This document shows, in pieces, positions 1-11,489 of a DNA stretch of 64,000 nt. A model generated the notes under the pieces. The model searched no databases. It was not told where the DNA came from and saw nothing but the letters and a program-made list of their open reading frames with translations. Position numbers and translations under genes: made by a program. Source of the DNA: Tupaia tana (Eukaryota; Chordata; Mammalia; Scandentia; Tupaiidae); contig JAKSZU010000020.1 of assembly GCA_026018925.1 (NCBI GenBank), forward strand, positions 40,763,112 to 40,827,111, read 5' to 3'. The first letter of the stretch is position 1. Each line of letters starts with the position of its first letter.

Positions 1-334
1 AGCAGGGTCACGGCGTGCCTGTCTCCCCTGCATTTTGACATGCGCAGTAGTCTACACCAGCCAGCCCAGCACTTAGCCACTCACATTCCAGCCTGCCTGC
101 TGCTTTGCCCCAGCTGGGGCTGTCTTCCCCCCTGCTCTTTTCCTTCAGCCTTTATCCAGGCTCTCCCAGAGGCAGCCCCACCCTTGTGAGATGTCTGTAC
201 ATCCTGGGACCAGACTCACCATGAGGACCCAGCAGGTGCCCAGGAGACCTTGCTTCTGGGAGGCAAGGACGTGAATCTTCCCTGTCCAGGGTGGTTATGG
301 GGAGGACAAAGGGAGGGGGGACAGCCTGGAAATG
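1..334. other. Single-copy DNA, no gene seen
   Basis: Mixed-composition DNA with no recognisable exon, RNA gene or repeat. No frame here resembles a known protein. Confidence 0.5.
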
Positions 335-645
335 AAGACAGATTTATTTTTTTCTTCCTTCCTTCTTTCTCTTCCTTTCTTTCTTTCTTTCTTTCTTTCT
401 CTTTCTTTCATTCTTTCTCTTTCTCTCTCTCTCTCTTTATGATAGGGAGCATGAACATGTGTGTGCACACACACGTGTGCACAGAAGAGAGAGAGGAGTA
501 CCCTCACCATACTGTGGTCTCCTGGGCAGCATGCCTATGCCCACCATGCTTTGAAGCAGAACCAGGGATCCGAACCCATGACTGGCCGTATGGCTTCCAG
601 CCTTGCAGGGCACCTGTGTTATGGCTGCACCAGTGCAGCTAGGCC
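335..645 (-). mobile_element. tRNA-headed SINE (type E), reverse orientation
   Basis: Read on the minus strand, a tRNA-like head near 570-645 with a B-box-like gggttcggatccc is followed by a body and a long CT-rich/CTTT tail (about 357-450 on the plus strand). The head matches the element at 47,574, which defines the type. The CTTT tract is probably the decayed A-rich tail. Frames running through it are low-complexity artefacts. Confidence 0.6.
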
Positions 646-1419
646 CAAAGCTGGATTTCTAAGCAGCGCGATGGAACTTGGTCCCTGAGGAATAGAGGAG
701 TCATTGAGGCATTCCGGGAAGGAATCAGCAGGACCCTTTGGGGGCCCCAAAGGTGAGAGGGGAGCCCAACTAGGCCCCAGCCCGGAACCTCAGGTCAGTC
801 TCTCCAGGGCTGACAGCAGTAGGTGACTCCCCGGAGAGCTGCCTGGGCTGTGCTCTGTCGCTGCTGGTCACTTTGCACTTGCCTGTTCTACAATAGCTGT
901 ACCAGGTTTCCATTCTTCAACAGGAACCCACTGAGGTCCTCGGCTTGCGCTTGGCAGCGAAGGCGATTTGGAAGATGAGGCTCTTCCTAGAGTTGTGCCC
1001 TCCACACAGTACCCCAAAGCTAGCCCACCTTGCTCTCAGCCCAAGGGTCCCATCTAACCACAGACGTGTGACATCCGCCCTGCGTTCCCGAGCTCCGTCT
1101 AACCACACGGCTGGTCGCAGGGAGGAGGAACTGTGCGTCTCCTGTCATGCCATCACGTGCGGGCCCATGGTGAGAATGACACAGCCGCGGAGCCCCGGTT
1201 TCTCGTTTGGTTTGCCCATGTCGGGCTCACCAGGCATCACTGTGCAGTTTTGGGAGACGAGAACTCCACTCCTGAGGAGACAGCAGAGAGCTGCTTACCA
1301 ACTCTTTTGGGGCAAAGGCTGTCGACCCCACCTGCAGCCCTGTCTGGTGCACTACGCACCTGGTTCGGGCAGACTGGTTCCGTAGGCAGGAGCTTGAGAT
1401 CTGTAATAATCAAGTAAGA
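646..1419. other. Single-copy DNA, nothing recognised
   Basis: GC-moderate sequence without a repeat or gene that I can identify. Several overlapping open frames exist on both strands but none has recognisable homology or a splice-consistent structure. Confidence 0.4.
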
Positions 1420-1600
1420 GCCAACCGCCAGCCTGGGACGTGGAGCCAATCATTTAGCTCCTCTGAGCTTGTCCTCATCTGTAAAATGGGACAAGCACAC
1501 ACACCTGAGGGGGTATTGGGAGGCTACGTGAGAAAATGCAAGTGCAGTCTTTTGGTACAGGGCACACTCTCAGACGGATGAATGTTAATTACTGGTTGCC
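1420..1600 (+). mobile_element. MIR SINE remnant
   Basis: Contains the MIR core phrase around 'tcatctgtaaaatgggac' preceded by a CTCTGAGC-type stretch, in MIR order on the plus strand. Highly diverged. Confidence 0.6.
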
Positions 1601-1679
1601 TATGCATCTTGGGAAGCCGTCAATCCGGACCCCTGGGGGAATCTTCCTTAGACTCCACACCTTGCCACTGGAGAGACGC

Positions 1680-1890
1680 CCCACCCTCCTTCTGTTTTAG
1701 CTTCCTTTGTACTGGAGCCTACCTCTGCAATAGCACTAATCAAACTGCATTGTAATTGCTGCTCTGCATATTAATCTCACACGGTGACTGACCTTTTCCT
1801 GGGGGTAGGGAATGTTCATTCATTCAACAAGAGTAAGTCTTCCCTGGCTCCCAGTAGGGGGCTCAATACATACTTAATAAATGAATGGAC
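1680..1890 (+). mobile_element. L2 LINE 3' end
   Basis: Shows an L2 3' UTR-like run: a 'gcattgtaattgctg' phrase, then a CAGTAGGGGGCTCAATACA-like segment and an 'aataaatgaatgga' end. This is the usual order of an L2 3' end on the plus strand. Confidence 0.6.
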
Positions 1891-4355
1891 AGAAGCACTG
1901 GGGAGTGGGGGCAGGAGGGGCAGACCTGGCCACCAGGGGGCAATCAAGACCTTCCTAAGTAGGTCCACTGGCGTCAAGGCAGAGGCCCTTCAAAGAGACA
2001 GGGCTCTGCAAAAATGACTCTCTGCTGAGTGAAGCCCAGGGCCTAGAGCCGGGCCGTAAGTTCTCTCTTTGTGTCTGACACCAGCTCTGTGCAAAGACAG
2101 AACCATCTCCCATGGTAGATCTACCGCGAGTCTCCATGTCTGCCTGGAGCCTGAGACCCGAGATGAGCCTGGAGGAGCCAAGCTGTATCGGGGGATGAAC
2201 CGGTAACCTCCGCTGAGGAAGTCCGAGGGCCAGTGTACATGCTGTGTGCACACGCGTGCGTGAGTCTGTGAATGGGTGTGTTTATTAGAGTTCTTGGACC
2301 CTTCGTGGAGATGCGGCCACTTGCCCATGCTCATGCAGCAGGATGGAAGACTGCAGGGTGACACTGAGGTGTGGGATGCGGGGCTAGTCTACGCATTGAC
2401 CCACTGAGTGGCTGGACGAGTAGCTCCCCCTCTCTGGGCCTGTTTCTCATCTAGGAAATGCGGGCTGAATTAGGGGCCTAAGGGCCTTTCCAGTTCTGAT
2501 ATTCATTCCTGGTGTCCGAGGTATGGGCAGATTCCAGTGCAAGGCTCTGGGTTATCTTGGGGCTAGATTCTCAGACTGGACTGGAACCTGAGCCCTTAGG
2601 GGGATGGGATGCTACCTCTGGTCTCCTAGCTAGGCAAAACTCAGCCTCCCTTGGGCGGTCACCTGCCAGGTGCTGCCCCGGGCTCAGAGAGGAAGCTCTC
2701 AGGCCGCTCCCTCTGTGGGTGTCCCCAGGCAGGCTGCTTCGGGAGGTCGGTCCTGGCCCTGCGCTTCCCCAGCCCCTCCTAGCTCTCAAGCCACCAGGGG
2801 GCTCTTCTGGTCGCTGGTGTTGCTGTCAGCTGGCAAGGCCAGAACCTGGGAGCTGACCCACTGGTGGGACGCTGGCAGAAGTGTGGCCTGGAGCTCGTCT
2901 CCTGAGGCCTCTCGGGACCCCAGCCCAGCCCCTTCTTTCTCCTCTGGGAAGGACAGGCCAGACAGACGAGAATCTACCCAAGCACAGCTGCTGTCAGAAT
3001 GAAGGGAGAGATGTTTCTTTATAATTTCCCCCTTGAAATAAACCCAGACTTAAGAACAACAGAAACGCACAAAATGTGTTTTTAGTGGAACCCAGATGGA
3101 GGGCTGGGAGCCCCGCGGGCTGCCTCCTTAGAGAGTCCTGGTCTCTGGAATTCTCTCCTCTCCTCCCCAGCCCCCTAGGCACATCCCCTTGCCAATCTCT
3201 GGCCTGGGGTGTGTCCCTCGAGTCATCTCCTTGGCATTGTCTCCAGGTAGGCAGAGTGACCCCAGCCCCTGCCACCACCCTGGACACGAGGCTGAGCCTG
3301 GCATCTTGTGAGATCCGTGGTTTCAGAGATTTGGAGAGGCGAGTGGGGACCAGGGGCAACTCAGTCCAAACACCTGGATCTGCGAAGTACAACAAAGAGA
3401 GAATTAAGACATCTGAAAAAAATACTACGAGGAATTCCGCTCACCCACAAGGCCCACTGCTTTTCATTAAACAGTTACAGCTCTCCTTATTAACATATGC
3501 AAATCCGCTCCTGTGCCTGTAGACTTGGGGTACAAAGGCAAGCCCCGGCACCCCTTGCCCTCTCCCCTAACTCGGTCAAAGGCCTTCTGGGATGAACTCT
3601 CACCGGTTTCGTCTGGGTTCTACTGAAAGAACCAAAGGCCCGAGGCCTTTGGCGGGCGCTCTTTTCTGAGCGAGGGGTTGTATGTCGGGGTAACCTCTGC
3701 CGGGGAAGTCCAGGGGCACTCAGATTGCTCAGGCTGGGGGAGAAGGGGAGCTCGGAGCTGAGGAGTGCCGGCCATGAAGAGCCGCGCTTGTTAGGGGTGA
3801 GCTGCCTCTGGAGCCTGGGGGGAAGATGGATGTAGGGGTCTGACACCACTGGGAAGCTTGGGCAAGAAGCATAGCAGTGTGGATAAGTCACCCGGAGAGA
3901 GAGCGGAGGGCTGAGGGCTGTATTCGGGGCGGGGTGTCCGTTAGAGGAACGGTGGGGAAAAGAGAAGGTACAGGAGAGATGGAGAGCTGAGGTCAGAGAG
4001 CGCGCAGGTGAGAGAGGAAGAGGAAGAGGAGTCAGTGTTTCCAGGACATTCCATTGGGGGCCACCCTCCCCCAGCGTGTGTCAGTGCTGGGGGGGGGGGG
4101 GAGCGAGCTGACTGAGGCGGTCCGAGGAGGAGATGGGGAGGCAGAGCTGCCCATGGGAGCTGGGCAGAGGGCAGAGCCAAGGGGACGTGGCTGCCGGAGA
4201 GATCGGAGGCCGTGCGTGCACACCTCACGGGTGCAGCCGGCACCCGGGGCATCCACAGCCTCAGGAGGGGAGCTCTTTCTTCCCTCCCTCTCCTGGCCCC
4301 TTCCCAGGAGAGTCAAAGGCCACTTGGGCGAGGAAATGGCTGGAAATAGAGCACT
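1891..4355. other. GC-rich single-copy DNA
   Basis: No gene is supported. A weak MIR-like segment lies near 2,400-2,515 (CTGGGCC...TCATCTAGGAAATG). A homopolymer of about 13 G lies at 4,089-4,101. The several 100-150 aa frames are proline/serine-rich translations of GC-rich DNA without domain similarity. Confidence 0.4.
3632..3652. other. Short perfect hairpin
   Basis: Arms CCAAAGGCC and GGCCTTTGG are perfectly complementary (9 bp) with a 3-base loop. There is no poly-T run, and in a mammalian context no terminator function is implied. Confidence 0.6.
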
Positions 4356-4359
4356 TCAT

Positions 4360-4440
4360 CCCATCATTCAGTAACAATGTATGGAACACCTACTATGTGC
4401 CAGACTCCACACCAGGTGCTGAGGATACGGTAAGAGCTAG
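4360..4440 (-). mobile_element. L2 LINE 3' end, reverse orientation
   Basis: Contains 'cacctactatgtgccag' followed by ACCAGGTGCTGAGGATAC, the reverse complement of the L2 3' end. Confidence 0.7.
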
Positions 4441-4736
4441 AGACAGGGTGAGACCATTCCACCCAGCTCTGAGTGGGTGGCAACGGCCACCGGGAGCTCA
4501 TGGCCCAGCCCCTGCTGGGGCACCGGAGGCGGGCAGGAAAGTGCAGCATGTGTGTCCTCTGGAGGTTCCCCCAGCCCAGGCCCGTGGCACCCAGGAGGAG
4601 TGATTAGAGGTCCTCAGCAGCGGAGAGAGGTATGGAGGGGCAGGGTAGAGTCCGGGCCCCCAGATTGCGCTCCCCTCCTGGCCTACAGGGATCCCTCACA
4701 CAGATCTGCTGCACAAAGGAGGGCAGGGGAGGGCAG

Positions 4737-4762
4737 GCCCCAGCCCCAGCCCCAGCCCCAGC

Positions 4763-4799
<37 letters not shown>

Positions 4800-4800
4800 T
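4737..4800. repeat. Two-block hexanucleotide repeat
   Basis: About four and a half CCCCAG units pass directly into about six CCCTGT units. Open frames across it give repetitive Pro-Ala or Gly-Gln peptides on both strands, which argues for simple repeat rather than coding DNA. Confidence 0.9.
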
Positions 4801-5350
4801 CGCAGGGCCTGCAGGAGGGCCGCACCGCTGCAGTGAAGGGAAAGGGAGCCCCAGAGGAGGCCAGCGGCACACAGAGGGTCCCTGCAGTGACAGGAAGGCC
4901 CCGTCTGAGTTCACCTCCTGCTTCCAGCCATGACGCTTGGACCCAGTGAAGCCGGGCGCTCTCCCCGGGGACCCTCCAACACGAGCCCTGCTCCGTATGC
5001 ATGGAGGAGCAGGCCGGGAGTGGAAGTGCCCAGACAGAGGGAGACAGAGTATTAAAATTCCACTGGCAATTCCACGGGAAGGAGTTTATGGTTCCTAACT
5101 GACCGTAAACCCTTCCTCCTGACAGGTCTTGGAACACATCACTCCGGCCTGGCCCGAGCAGCTGACACATCGCAGTAACGCTTCCCCAGAAGTCAGGGTC
5201 TGCTGGTTCCAGGGGCGGGAAGGCAAGCTGGGAGCAGCTGCAATGGCCCCTGTCTCCTCGACTTCAGAGGCCGAGGGCAGGCGGCGGCCGGCGGAGGCCC
5301 ATTGAAAGGCCCGTCAAGTGCAGCGCGGGGCTCCCGGCCCCAGCCGGGGA
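4801..5350. other. Single-copy GC-rich DNA
   Basis: No repeat or gene recognised. A short very GC-rich patch lies near 5,270-5,345 but is too short to call a CpG island by eye. Confidence 0.35.
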
Positions 5351-5364
5351 AGGTGGTTTGTTAG

Positions 5365-5530
5365 CTGTCTGCCTCTGGGTGGAATTCTATTAACCTAGTG
5401 GGGGAAACTCGTTTTCTCTGCACTGAAAGCTCTGAGTGGCATGTCGCATATGTCTTTTATTAATAAAAACGAGAAAATGGAGTCATTATTACTGCATAAT
5501 TGCAGTTCGTTTGCTGGGCCAACTCTTTCA
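5365..5530. promoter_or_regulatory. Candidate conserved noncoding element
   Basis: An abruptly AT-rich, repeat-free segment inside GC-rich DNA, with 'ctattaacctag', 'cttttattaataaaaac' and 'gcataattgcag'. ATTA/TAAT and octamer-like words of this kind are common in developmental enhancers. This is inference from composition only. Confidence 0.3.
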
Positions 5531-5884
5531 AAGCCGGGTGCTGGGGGTGGGGGCAGGGGAAGAGAATAAAGAGGGACCTTGATATGAACCTTTTGGGAAC
5601 CACCTGTGCGGGAGGCACCTTGGGAGCGGCTCCCAGGCACTGCAGTGGCTCACGAGCACCGGAGCAGGCGTGGGCAGGGAGACCTCTCTGAGAACTGCAG
5701 ACTGCACCCAGCCCTGGCGCCAGCTCCAGCCATCGGGTGACCTTAAGCAAGGCCCTACCCTTCTGGAGTCTCCGTTTCGTTCTTTCTTTTTTTTTTCTTC
5801 AGGAAATCAGAGCTCATATGCCTGTCCTGCTTGGCGTGCAAGGTTGTTTGAGAATCCGATGACACCAATCGCGGATTTCTGCCT

Positions 5885-6010
5885 TCATTCATTCACTCAG
5901 CAGTCACCTACCAGGTATACCGTGTGCCAGACACTGTGCCGGGAGTAAGCTGCGGGAAGGGAGCTAGTTCAGACCTTGACTTCACGGAGCCCTGTATCTA
6001 GTGGGAGGCA
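5885..6010 (-). mobile_element. L2 LINE 3' end, reverse orientation
   Basis: Starts with 'ttcattcattcactcag', continues with a TACCGTGTGCCAGACACTGTGCCGGG segment and a CACGGAGCCCTGTATCTAGTGGG segment, the reverse complement of the L2 3' end. Confidence 0.75.
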
Positions 6011-6732
6011 CCCAGAGAAGGAGACGGATGGGGACACAGAGGCCCCCTGTGCTTAGAAAGCTGGAGGAAGGCTCAGACCCCACGCGCCTGGTAGAGGTGA
6101 TCGGAGAGGGTCTCGGGATGGTGATGCCAGGCTGACCTAAAAGGTGAGCCGGGAAACTGGAGCCATGCCACGTCATCTTCCAAATGTGGACACAGTCGTG
6201 GCCTGTGTGGCCTTGATGGTGGGCCCTGATGCTCCAGTCTGAACGAGAGCCTTGCTGTGTGCGTATTATTATGACCACAGCTGCCCAGAGGCGGGGCAGC
6301 CAAGGGTGGCGGTGGGTTGTGGCACTTAGGAACAGCTGCTTGCTCCGTGTGGGGAGCACAGCCCTGGGTCCTGGCTGTGCCTTGGAGTCGTCTACACCAC
6401 TCCTGGTCCTCTGCGGGTAAGCCTGCTGCCTAGGCCCCAACCTTGATGTGAGCAGGAGGCCCCAGGTGGGCCATTGGAATGTGATGTTTTAGGCTTGCCA
6501 AGGAGAGGAGATGAAGATGAGAGATCGACCTGTACTGAGAGGCAGGAATTACGACGGTGGCCCCACAGGGACACACATGGGAGCCAGTTCACGGTTCCTC
6601 GAAGGCAAGCACAGAGTTAAGATAAGCACAGAATTAAGGTAAAACGAGATGCCTGTTCTTTGGAAACATGCCTGTCCTATGCTATTGACATTTTCTGTCA
6701 TTCTTTTCTTTTGGACCTCCTTTAATATTAAG
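6011..6732. other. Single-copy DNA, nothing recognised
   Basis: No gene, RNA gene or clear repeat is visible. Confidence 0.4.
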
Positions 6733-7005
6733 GTTTTTTTGTTTGTTTTAATTGCCAGAGGGTGTGTGCACTCACCAGCGAGACAGAGAAACAGAGAGGG
6801 AAGGAGGAGGAGAAGGAGGAGGAAAGAAGAGCAGACAGTACCACCCAATAAGGTGTGGTCATTCCTCCATTCCTCCGGCCTGCCAGGATGTCGTTCACGC
6901 ACACACAAGCACTAGGTGTGTTTTTCAAGCTACCAGGATGGGATTCGAACCACAGTCAACCATGTGGGATCTGACTCTCTCAACCACTAAGCCACAGGGC
7001 TGGCC
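6733..7005 (-). mobile_element. tRNA-derived SINE (type A/C), reverse orientation
   Basis: From right to left: a tRNA-like head ending in GGGCCAGCC, a B-box complement 'gggattcgaaccacag', the CACACGCACAC body, a GAGAGACAGAG stretch and a T-rich tail complement. The A box is near 6,975-7,000. Diverged but complete. Confidence 0.8.
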
Positions 7006-7066
7006 CTAAGTAAAGTTACAATTTGTTTTAAGATGCCAGTCTACCTTAGCGCTACAGAACTTGGAC

Positions 7067-7146
7067 TACTGGGTTGTTGAAAAAGTCGTCATGTATTTTT
7101 TCTGTTTTTCGATGCCCAAATGCGTCATGACTTGCCCAACAGACCA
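7067..7146. mobile_element. Mariner-like MITE (about 80 bp)
   Basis: The left end contains 'gggttgttgaaaaagtc' and the right end 'catgacttgcccaac', which are imperfect inverted repeats about 80 bp apart with TA at the left boundary. Length and termini suit a MADE1-style mariner deletion derivative. A second copy of the same terminus is at 35,465. Confidence 0.55.
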
Positions 7147-7149
7147 AAA

Positions 7150-9123
7150 GAACTTTGAAAGCGTGATCTTATGCTCTTGGGAGCCAGCACCATGGTGACA
7201 AAAATTAGAGTGAAACACATCCCTTCCTTCTATGTAGAGAAAGACAGTGCTTAGGAGGTCCCAGCTCAGGCCGCAGTGGCAGCCCCTCCCAGCTGGGCTT
7301 CTCCTTCCAGTCTGCTTTTGGTTCAAACCTTTGGAACATTTCTGTGTTATGTCTCTTTTCATGGAGAAGACATTTCATTTATAATACCTGTAAGAAAATA
7401 GAACCGAGACCGCATGCGAGGAACCTCCCCCCTCCAACAAGATGCAGGAAACTGGGGGAGCGGGCTGAGACTCACGGTTGGTTGTTTTGTGGGGGCCAGG
7501 TCCTGCTTACTGGTCTGCCTGCCAGCACTGCACAGGTACGCACCCAGCCAGACCCCACACGCCATGGGTCTGCTTTCTGCCTCAACTAGGGAGAAATGTT
7601 TATCCCTCACCTCTGGGTCTCCAGCGAATTCTGATTCAAGCCGCATAAGCCTAGGAATCGATAGTTTTAATCATTTCAAAAACTAGCCCCACTCTGGGTA
7701 AAATTACGATGCGCAAGAAGCTCAATGGGGCTGAAAGGCCACCACCTCATTATCATTTCATTAGACTCACATTTCAGCAAGATGGAAAGAAACGTTCCCC
7801 CACGCCGCCCCCTCCCACGGCTCCCCTCTCCCCCCCTGGCCCTGTGGAATGGCTCTGGAGGACACTGAGGGTTCACAGCAGCTGTCAGCCACGAGAGCCA
7901 CCGGCCCTCTCCCGTCATGCACTCCGCCCGAGGAGGAAGCTCGGTGCAGTCGCTGGAGACCTCAGCGCAAATCAGCGCGAACGTCTCCCAAGTCGAGTCT
8001 GCGATCCGGGGAAGTTTAGTAAAAACAACCCGCTGTCAGTTTGGCTTCTCACAGCTGGAGGGGTCAAGTCATCAACACAGGATGAACTCAGGCCAGCAGA
8101 ACCTTGTCCCGCACAGAGCCCCAGACGCCCTCTGGGAAGCAAAGGGTCTGAAAATGTCTTCAACTTTTCTGGTTTGTTTATTTTCCAGTGTTTAATGATA
8201 TTGTCCATGCGAGGAGCAGAACCCTGGCTCCTGCTAACAATTAAAGAGGTTTTCTAATTTAGGAGAGAATGTGATTTTTAAAAAGAGAGGGAGCTTGTAC
8301 AGGAAGTACAGCAAACAGCTCACAGTGAGACCAGACACGCCGAAGCCTTGAGCTGGGGAGACCTGGCTGTGAGGTGAACACAGAGTGAAAACTACTCGGG
8401 GGGGGCTGCCCCGACTAGGGCAGCTCCAGAGAACGCTGGCAAGTTTGCCAGACCTGTCCGCACCTCTGCCACCACCAGACAGCGTCATTTCTGTGATGGG
8501 ACCCAAGTGCTCGTACTGCTCAGGATGTGTGAGCTTCTAGCTGTGAGCCCAGTGCCCCCGGACCTCGCCGTCTCACCAAGTCCAGGTGGGTTCCTACCGA
8601 TGAAGGGGCCAGAGTTCACTGTGCTGGCTCCCACCTGCCAAGGGCTCTCTGCCGTTGGGGGGCCCCAGGGAGTGCCCCATGTGTTCATGCCTAGGGCCGT
8701 CATGTGAGAGGCTGTGCCTTACCACGCCCCCTCCCACCTTGTCCTGCTCGTCAGTGCTGTCCCACCCAAGTCACCCCGGGGTGGGCCTTGCTGCCGGCGT
8801 GCCCCATGAAGACGCTGCTGCCCAGGCCCAGGGCGCTGTCTCCCGCAGCTACCCAAATGGCAGCATGTTCTGCGGCTGGCCTGGTGCCTTGACGTGGCCT
8901 TCTCTGCTGTCACACCTGTCACCTGCACACCCCACAGGACTGACCTCTCTGAGCCTCACGGGGCGGTGGGGAGGACAGTGGAGAGGGGTCCGTCTCTGCA
9001 CTTCCCTCTCTCCCCTCGCACTGCCGAGAGGTGCCGCACACTCACACAGCCGAGCAGGCACATCTGAATCCAGGGCTAAGAACCCGCTGAGGGTTATCCA
9101 CCTTGACTGCAAGTGACTGGGAG
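7150..9123. other. Single-copy DNA, nothing recognised
   Basis: About 2 kb without a repeat or gene that I can name. Frames up to 182 aa occur but show no domain, no codon signature and overlap frames of similar length on the other strand. Confidence 0.4.
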
Positions 9124-9202
9124 GATGCCTGGCTCTGTTCATTGGCAGAGCAGAAATGATTGACACGCTCCAAACCCAATAGGTGTTCTATCCCTTCCTG
9201 GT
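9124..9202. repeat. 79-bp segment duplicated at 11,242
   Basis: Aligns to 11,242-11,322 with three substitutions and one 2-bp indel. Shared words include 'ttcattggcagagcagaaat' and 'tgacacgctccaaacccaat'. Same orientation, about 2.1 kb apart. Confidence 0.85.
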
Positions 9203-9228
9203 TTCTAAACCCTGGGGAGGGTTTAGAA
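9203..9228. other. Perfect 11-bp hairpin
   Basis: TTCTAAACCCT and AGGGTTTAGAA flank a GGGG loop. It begins exactly where similarity to the 11,242 copy stops. Confidence 0.7.
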
Positions 9229-9229
9229 C

Positions 9230-9350
9230 CCCTACTGCCTAAGCCACACCCCAAAACGAGAAATCGGAATCTCTGAGCATCAGTCGTTCTTTAGTCTCCC
9301 TACGCAATTCCGCAATCCTGATGTGCCAAAGCTGAGAACCACTGTCTGAG
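9230..9350. mobile_element. MER5-like hAT remnant
   Basis: The stretch with 'ccacaccccaaaacgag', 'cggaatctctg' and 'gctgagaaccactgtctgag' resembles the MER5 family of non-autonomous hAT-Charlie elements. Strongly diverged, so orientation is left open. Confidence 0.45.
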
Positions 9351-9354
9351 AGGG

Positions 9355-10055
9355 ATGAATGGAGGACGGAATAAGGACGGAGTGAGGAGCGGGAGGGCAA
9401 GGCCCGAACTGGGAGCCCGTTCCCTGTGGGGGAAGGGAACTAAAGCCAGCCAGACCTGGTGCCGCGCCCCGGGACACACACCGGCAAAACCCGGTGATTC
9501 CTCTGTCAAACCTGCCAGTGACTCGGGCTGCTGTTGCCAGTATCTACAGCTGAGTCAACGGAGTGGGAGAGTCGAGGCAGTCGAGGACTCCCGCTGGTGA
9601 CCTTCCAGTTGAGGCCTGGCGGCATGCGCGATGCCCGACGGGAGGAGGTTTCCTCAGTGGCAGTGCAGAGACAGAATCCTACAGTTGGCTTCAGGGGGTA
9701 GAGTCTGACCTATCCGTGTGTGAATTCCCATATTCCCAGGACAGCTGGCCCTGCGCGCCACGGACAGGTGTGGCCGGGGACTGGCCTGCTTTAGCAGGGC
9801 ACAGAGTTCATTCGTTCACTCATTCGATCACCCACACCCAAGCACGTCGGAGCTCTGCGTAAGGGACCTCGGGTATCGTGTGCACCCGCTGGTTCCCAAG
9901 CCTTGTTTTAGCTGAGGAGTGCCGGGTTTAAGTGAGACCGTATGGCGGCATACACAAGTATGAGGCAGCTGCCCTGCTTAGAGTCGGGAGCAGGCCCTGG
10001 CCTGGCTCGCTCACCTCTTAGGGACTTCACCAGCTTCCCCTGTTGCAGGGAGAAC
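9355..10055. other. Single-copy DNA
   Basis: Nothing recognised, apart from a possible L2 fragment near 9,808-9,850 (repeated TTCA units). Confidence 0.35.
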
Positions 10056-10059
10056 CAGG

Positions 10060-10190
10060 GCTTAGAAAACTCTCATCTTATAGCTGAGGACACTGAGGCA
10101 CAGAGCCGTGTGGCTGGGGCCGTGCGCAGAGACGTGCAGATTCCGGGTAGCAAACGTTCCTGTGGGGGGGTACAGAGCTAGCCCACAGTG
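10060..10190 (-). mobile_element. MIR SINE, reverse orientation
   Basis: Contains 'atagctgaggacactgaggc' followed by CACAGAGC, the reverse complement of the MIR core. Confidence 0.65.
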
Positions 10191-10975
10191 CCTGCTCTGA
10201 GGAGAGACTTGGGGCCTCCATCGCCACCTCCATCCCCGATGCTGAGCCCGACGTCCAGTGTGATCAGGAGACCGGCCTCTCTCAGCTGTGCCTTCTGAAG
10301 CCTTTCGGGGATTCTTCCTTGGCACGCGGGGCTTGAGGGGAGCCTCGTTTGGAGCCCACCAGGTCCGCTTTCAGTTAGATGCCCATACGCCATATTGCCA
10401 GTCTCTACTGTGGGTCCTGGGCGTTTAACCAGCGGTTTAGTATTCTGAACGCCACACTTAGATCACACCGTCAACGTTTCCAGAAGGACCTAGGAACCAG
10501 ACAGTAACGGAAAAGACCAGCAACTAGAGGGCCTTCTCTTCCTTCTCATTGCTATTATTTGATGTAAGATCTACCTGAGATATTTCGAAAAGGGAAGACT
10601 GGTCTCCTGTCCTGGTCTTTCATTCACATCTGACAATGCGTCTTGAGCACTGAGAGACCAGGCTGACGCCGAGGTGGGCTGAAAGCCGCTCGGCGTCTCA
10701 GGACAAAGCCGGTGGGCCCTGGAACCATGCAGGCTGAGTTCAGCCACAGGCTGGTCACGTGCTGGCGGTGCCGTGCTGGACAAGCGGGCAGTCCTCTGAT
10801 CAGCGCTGTGGGGACTGCCTTCCCAGAAGACAGCCATCTTGCCCAAGTTCTGTCCCTGTCCCCGGGGCACAAGGACTCGGTCCCATTTCCTCAAGGGGGC
10901 AATGTCACTGAGGGCCACCAAAGCTGTGGCACACCCCACGGTGCAGCGGAGGCCATTGTACCCGCCCAGTCCTGC
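10191..10975. other. Single-copy DNA
   Basis: No repeat, exon or RNA gene recognised. Opposite-strand frames of 137 and 117 aa overlap each other and lack homology. Confidence 0.35.
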
Positions 10976-10984
10976 TTCCACCAC

Positions 10985-11150
10985 TCCCCGAGTAATATGC
11001 TCCTAGGTCTTCCTCAGGGAGGAACCAGGCCTGCGACAGTACTCATCCGTGAAATGGGCCACTGATTCCGACCTCGCAGAGAGGTTGTGAGCGTAAGTGA
11101 GCGGCAAAACTTCTCTAATGCAGTGCCTGGAAGGTAGCAGATGAGTCATA
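10985..11150 (+). mobile_element. MIR SINE
   Basis: Contains 'tactcatccgtgaaatggg' followed by GAGAGGTTGTGAGCGTAAGTGAG and 'cagtgcctggaaggtag', in MIR order. Confidence 0.65.
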
Positions 11151-11241
11151 AGCACACGTTCCCTTCCTCTTTCTGTCTATCCTGTCTTCCTCCAAGTGTG
11201 TTTATAGATTTTATCGTGAGTGTTCTCACTCCTTTGAGAAA

Positions 11242-11322
11242 GATGCCTGGCTCTCTGTTCATTGGCAGAGCAGAAATAATTGACACGCTCCAAACCCAAT
11301 AGGGGTTCTACCCCTTCCTGGT
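11242..11322. repeat. 81-bp segment duplicated from/to 9,124
   Basis: Partner of 9,124-9,202, about 95 percent identical. Flanks on both sides are unrelated between the two copies. It is followed after 40 bp by a (CA)n tract at 11,363-11,382. Confidence 0.85.
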
Positions 11323-11489
11323 ATACAGGTGTTCTGTGTAGCTGTGCTCACTCTTCGTACTAACACACACACACACACACACCCATGCACACACGTGCTA
11401 CTGCAGACTTCTGAAATCATAGCTTGACAAACATCCTGAGCTTTACACCATGGCCACAGCACAGAGAACTGCTTGTATAGATGCCTCTA

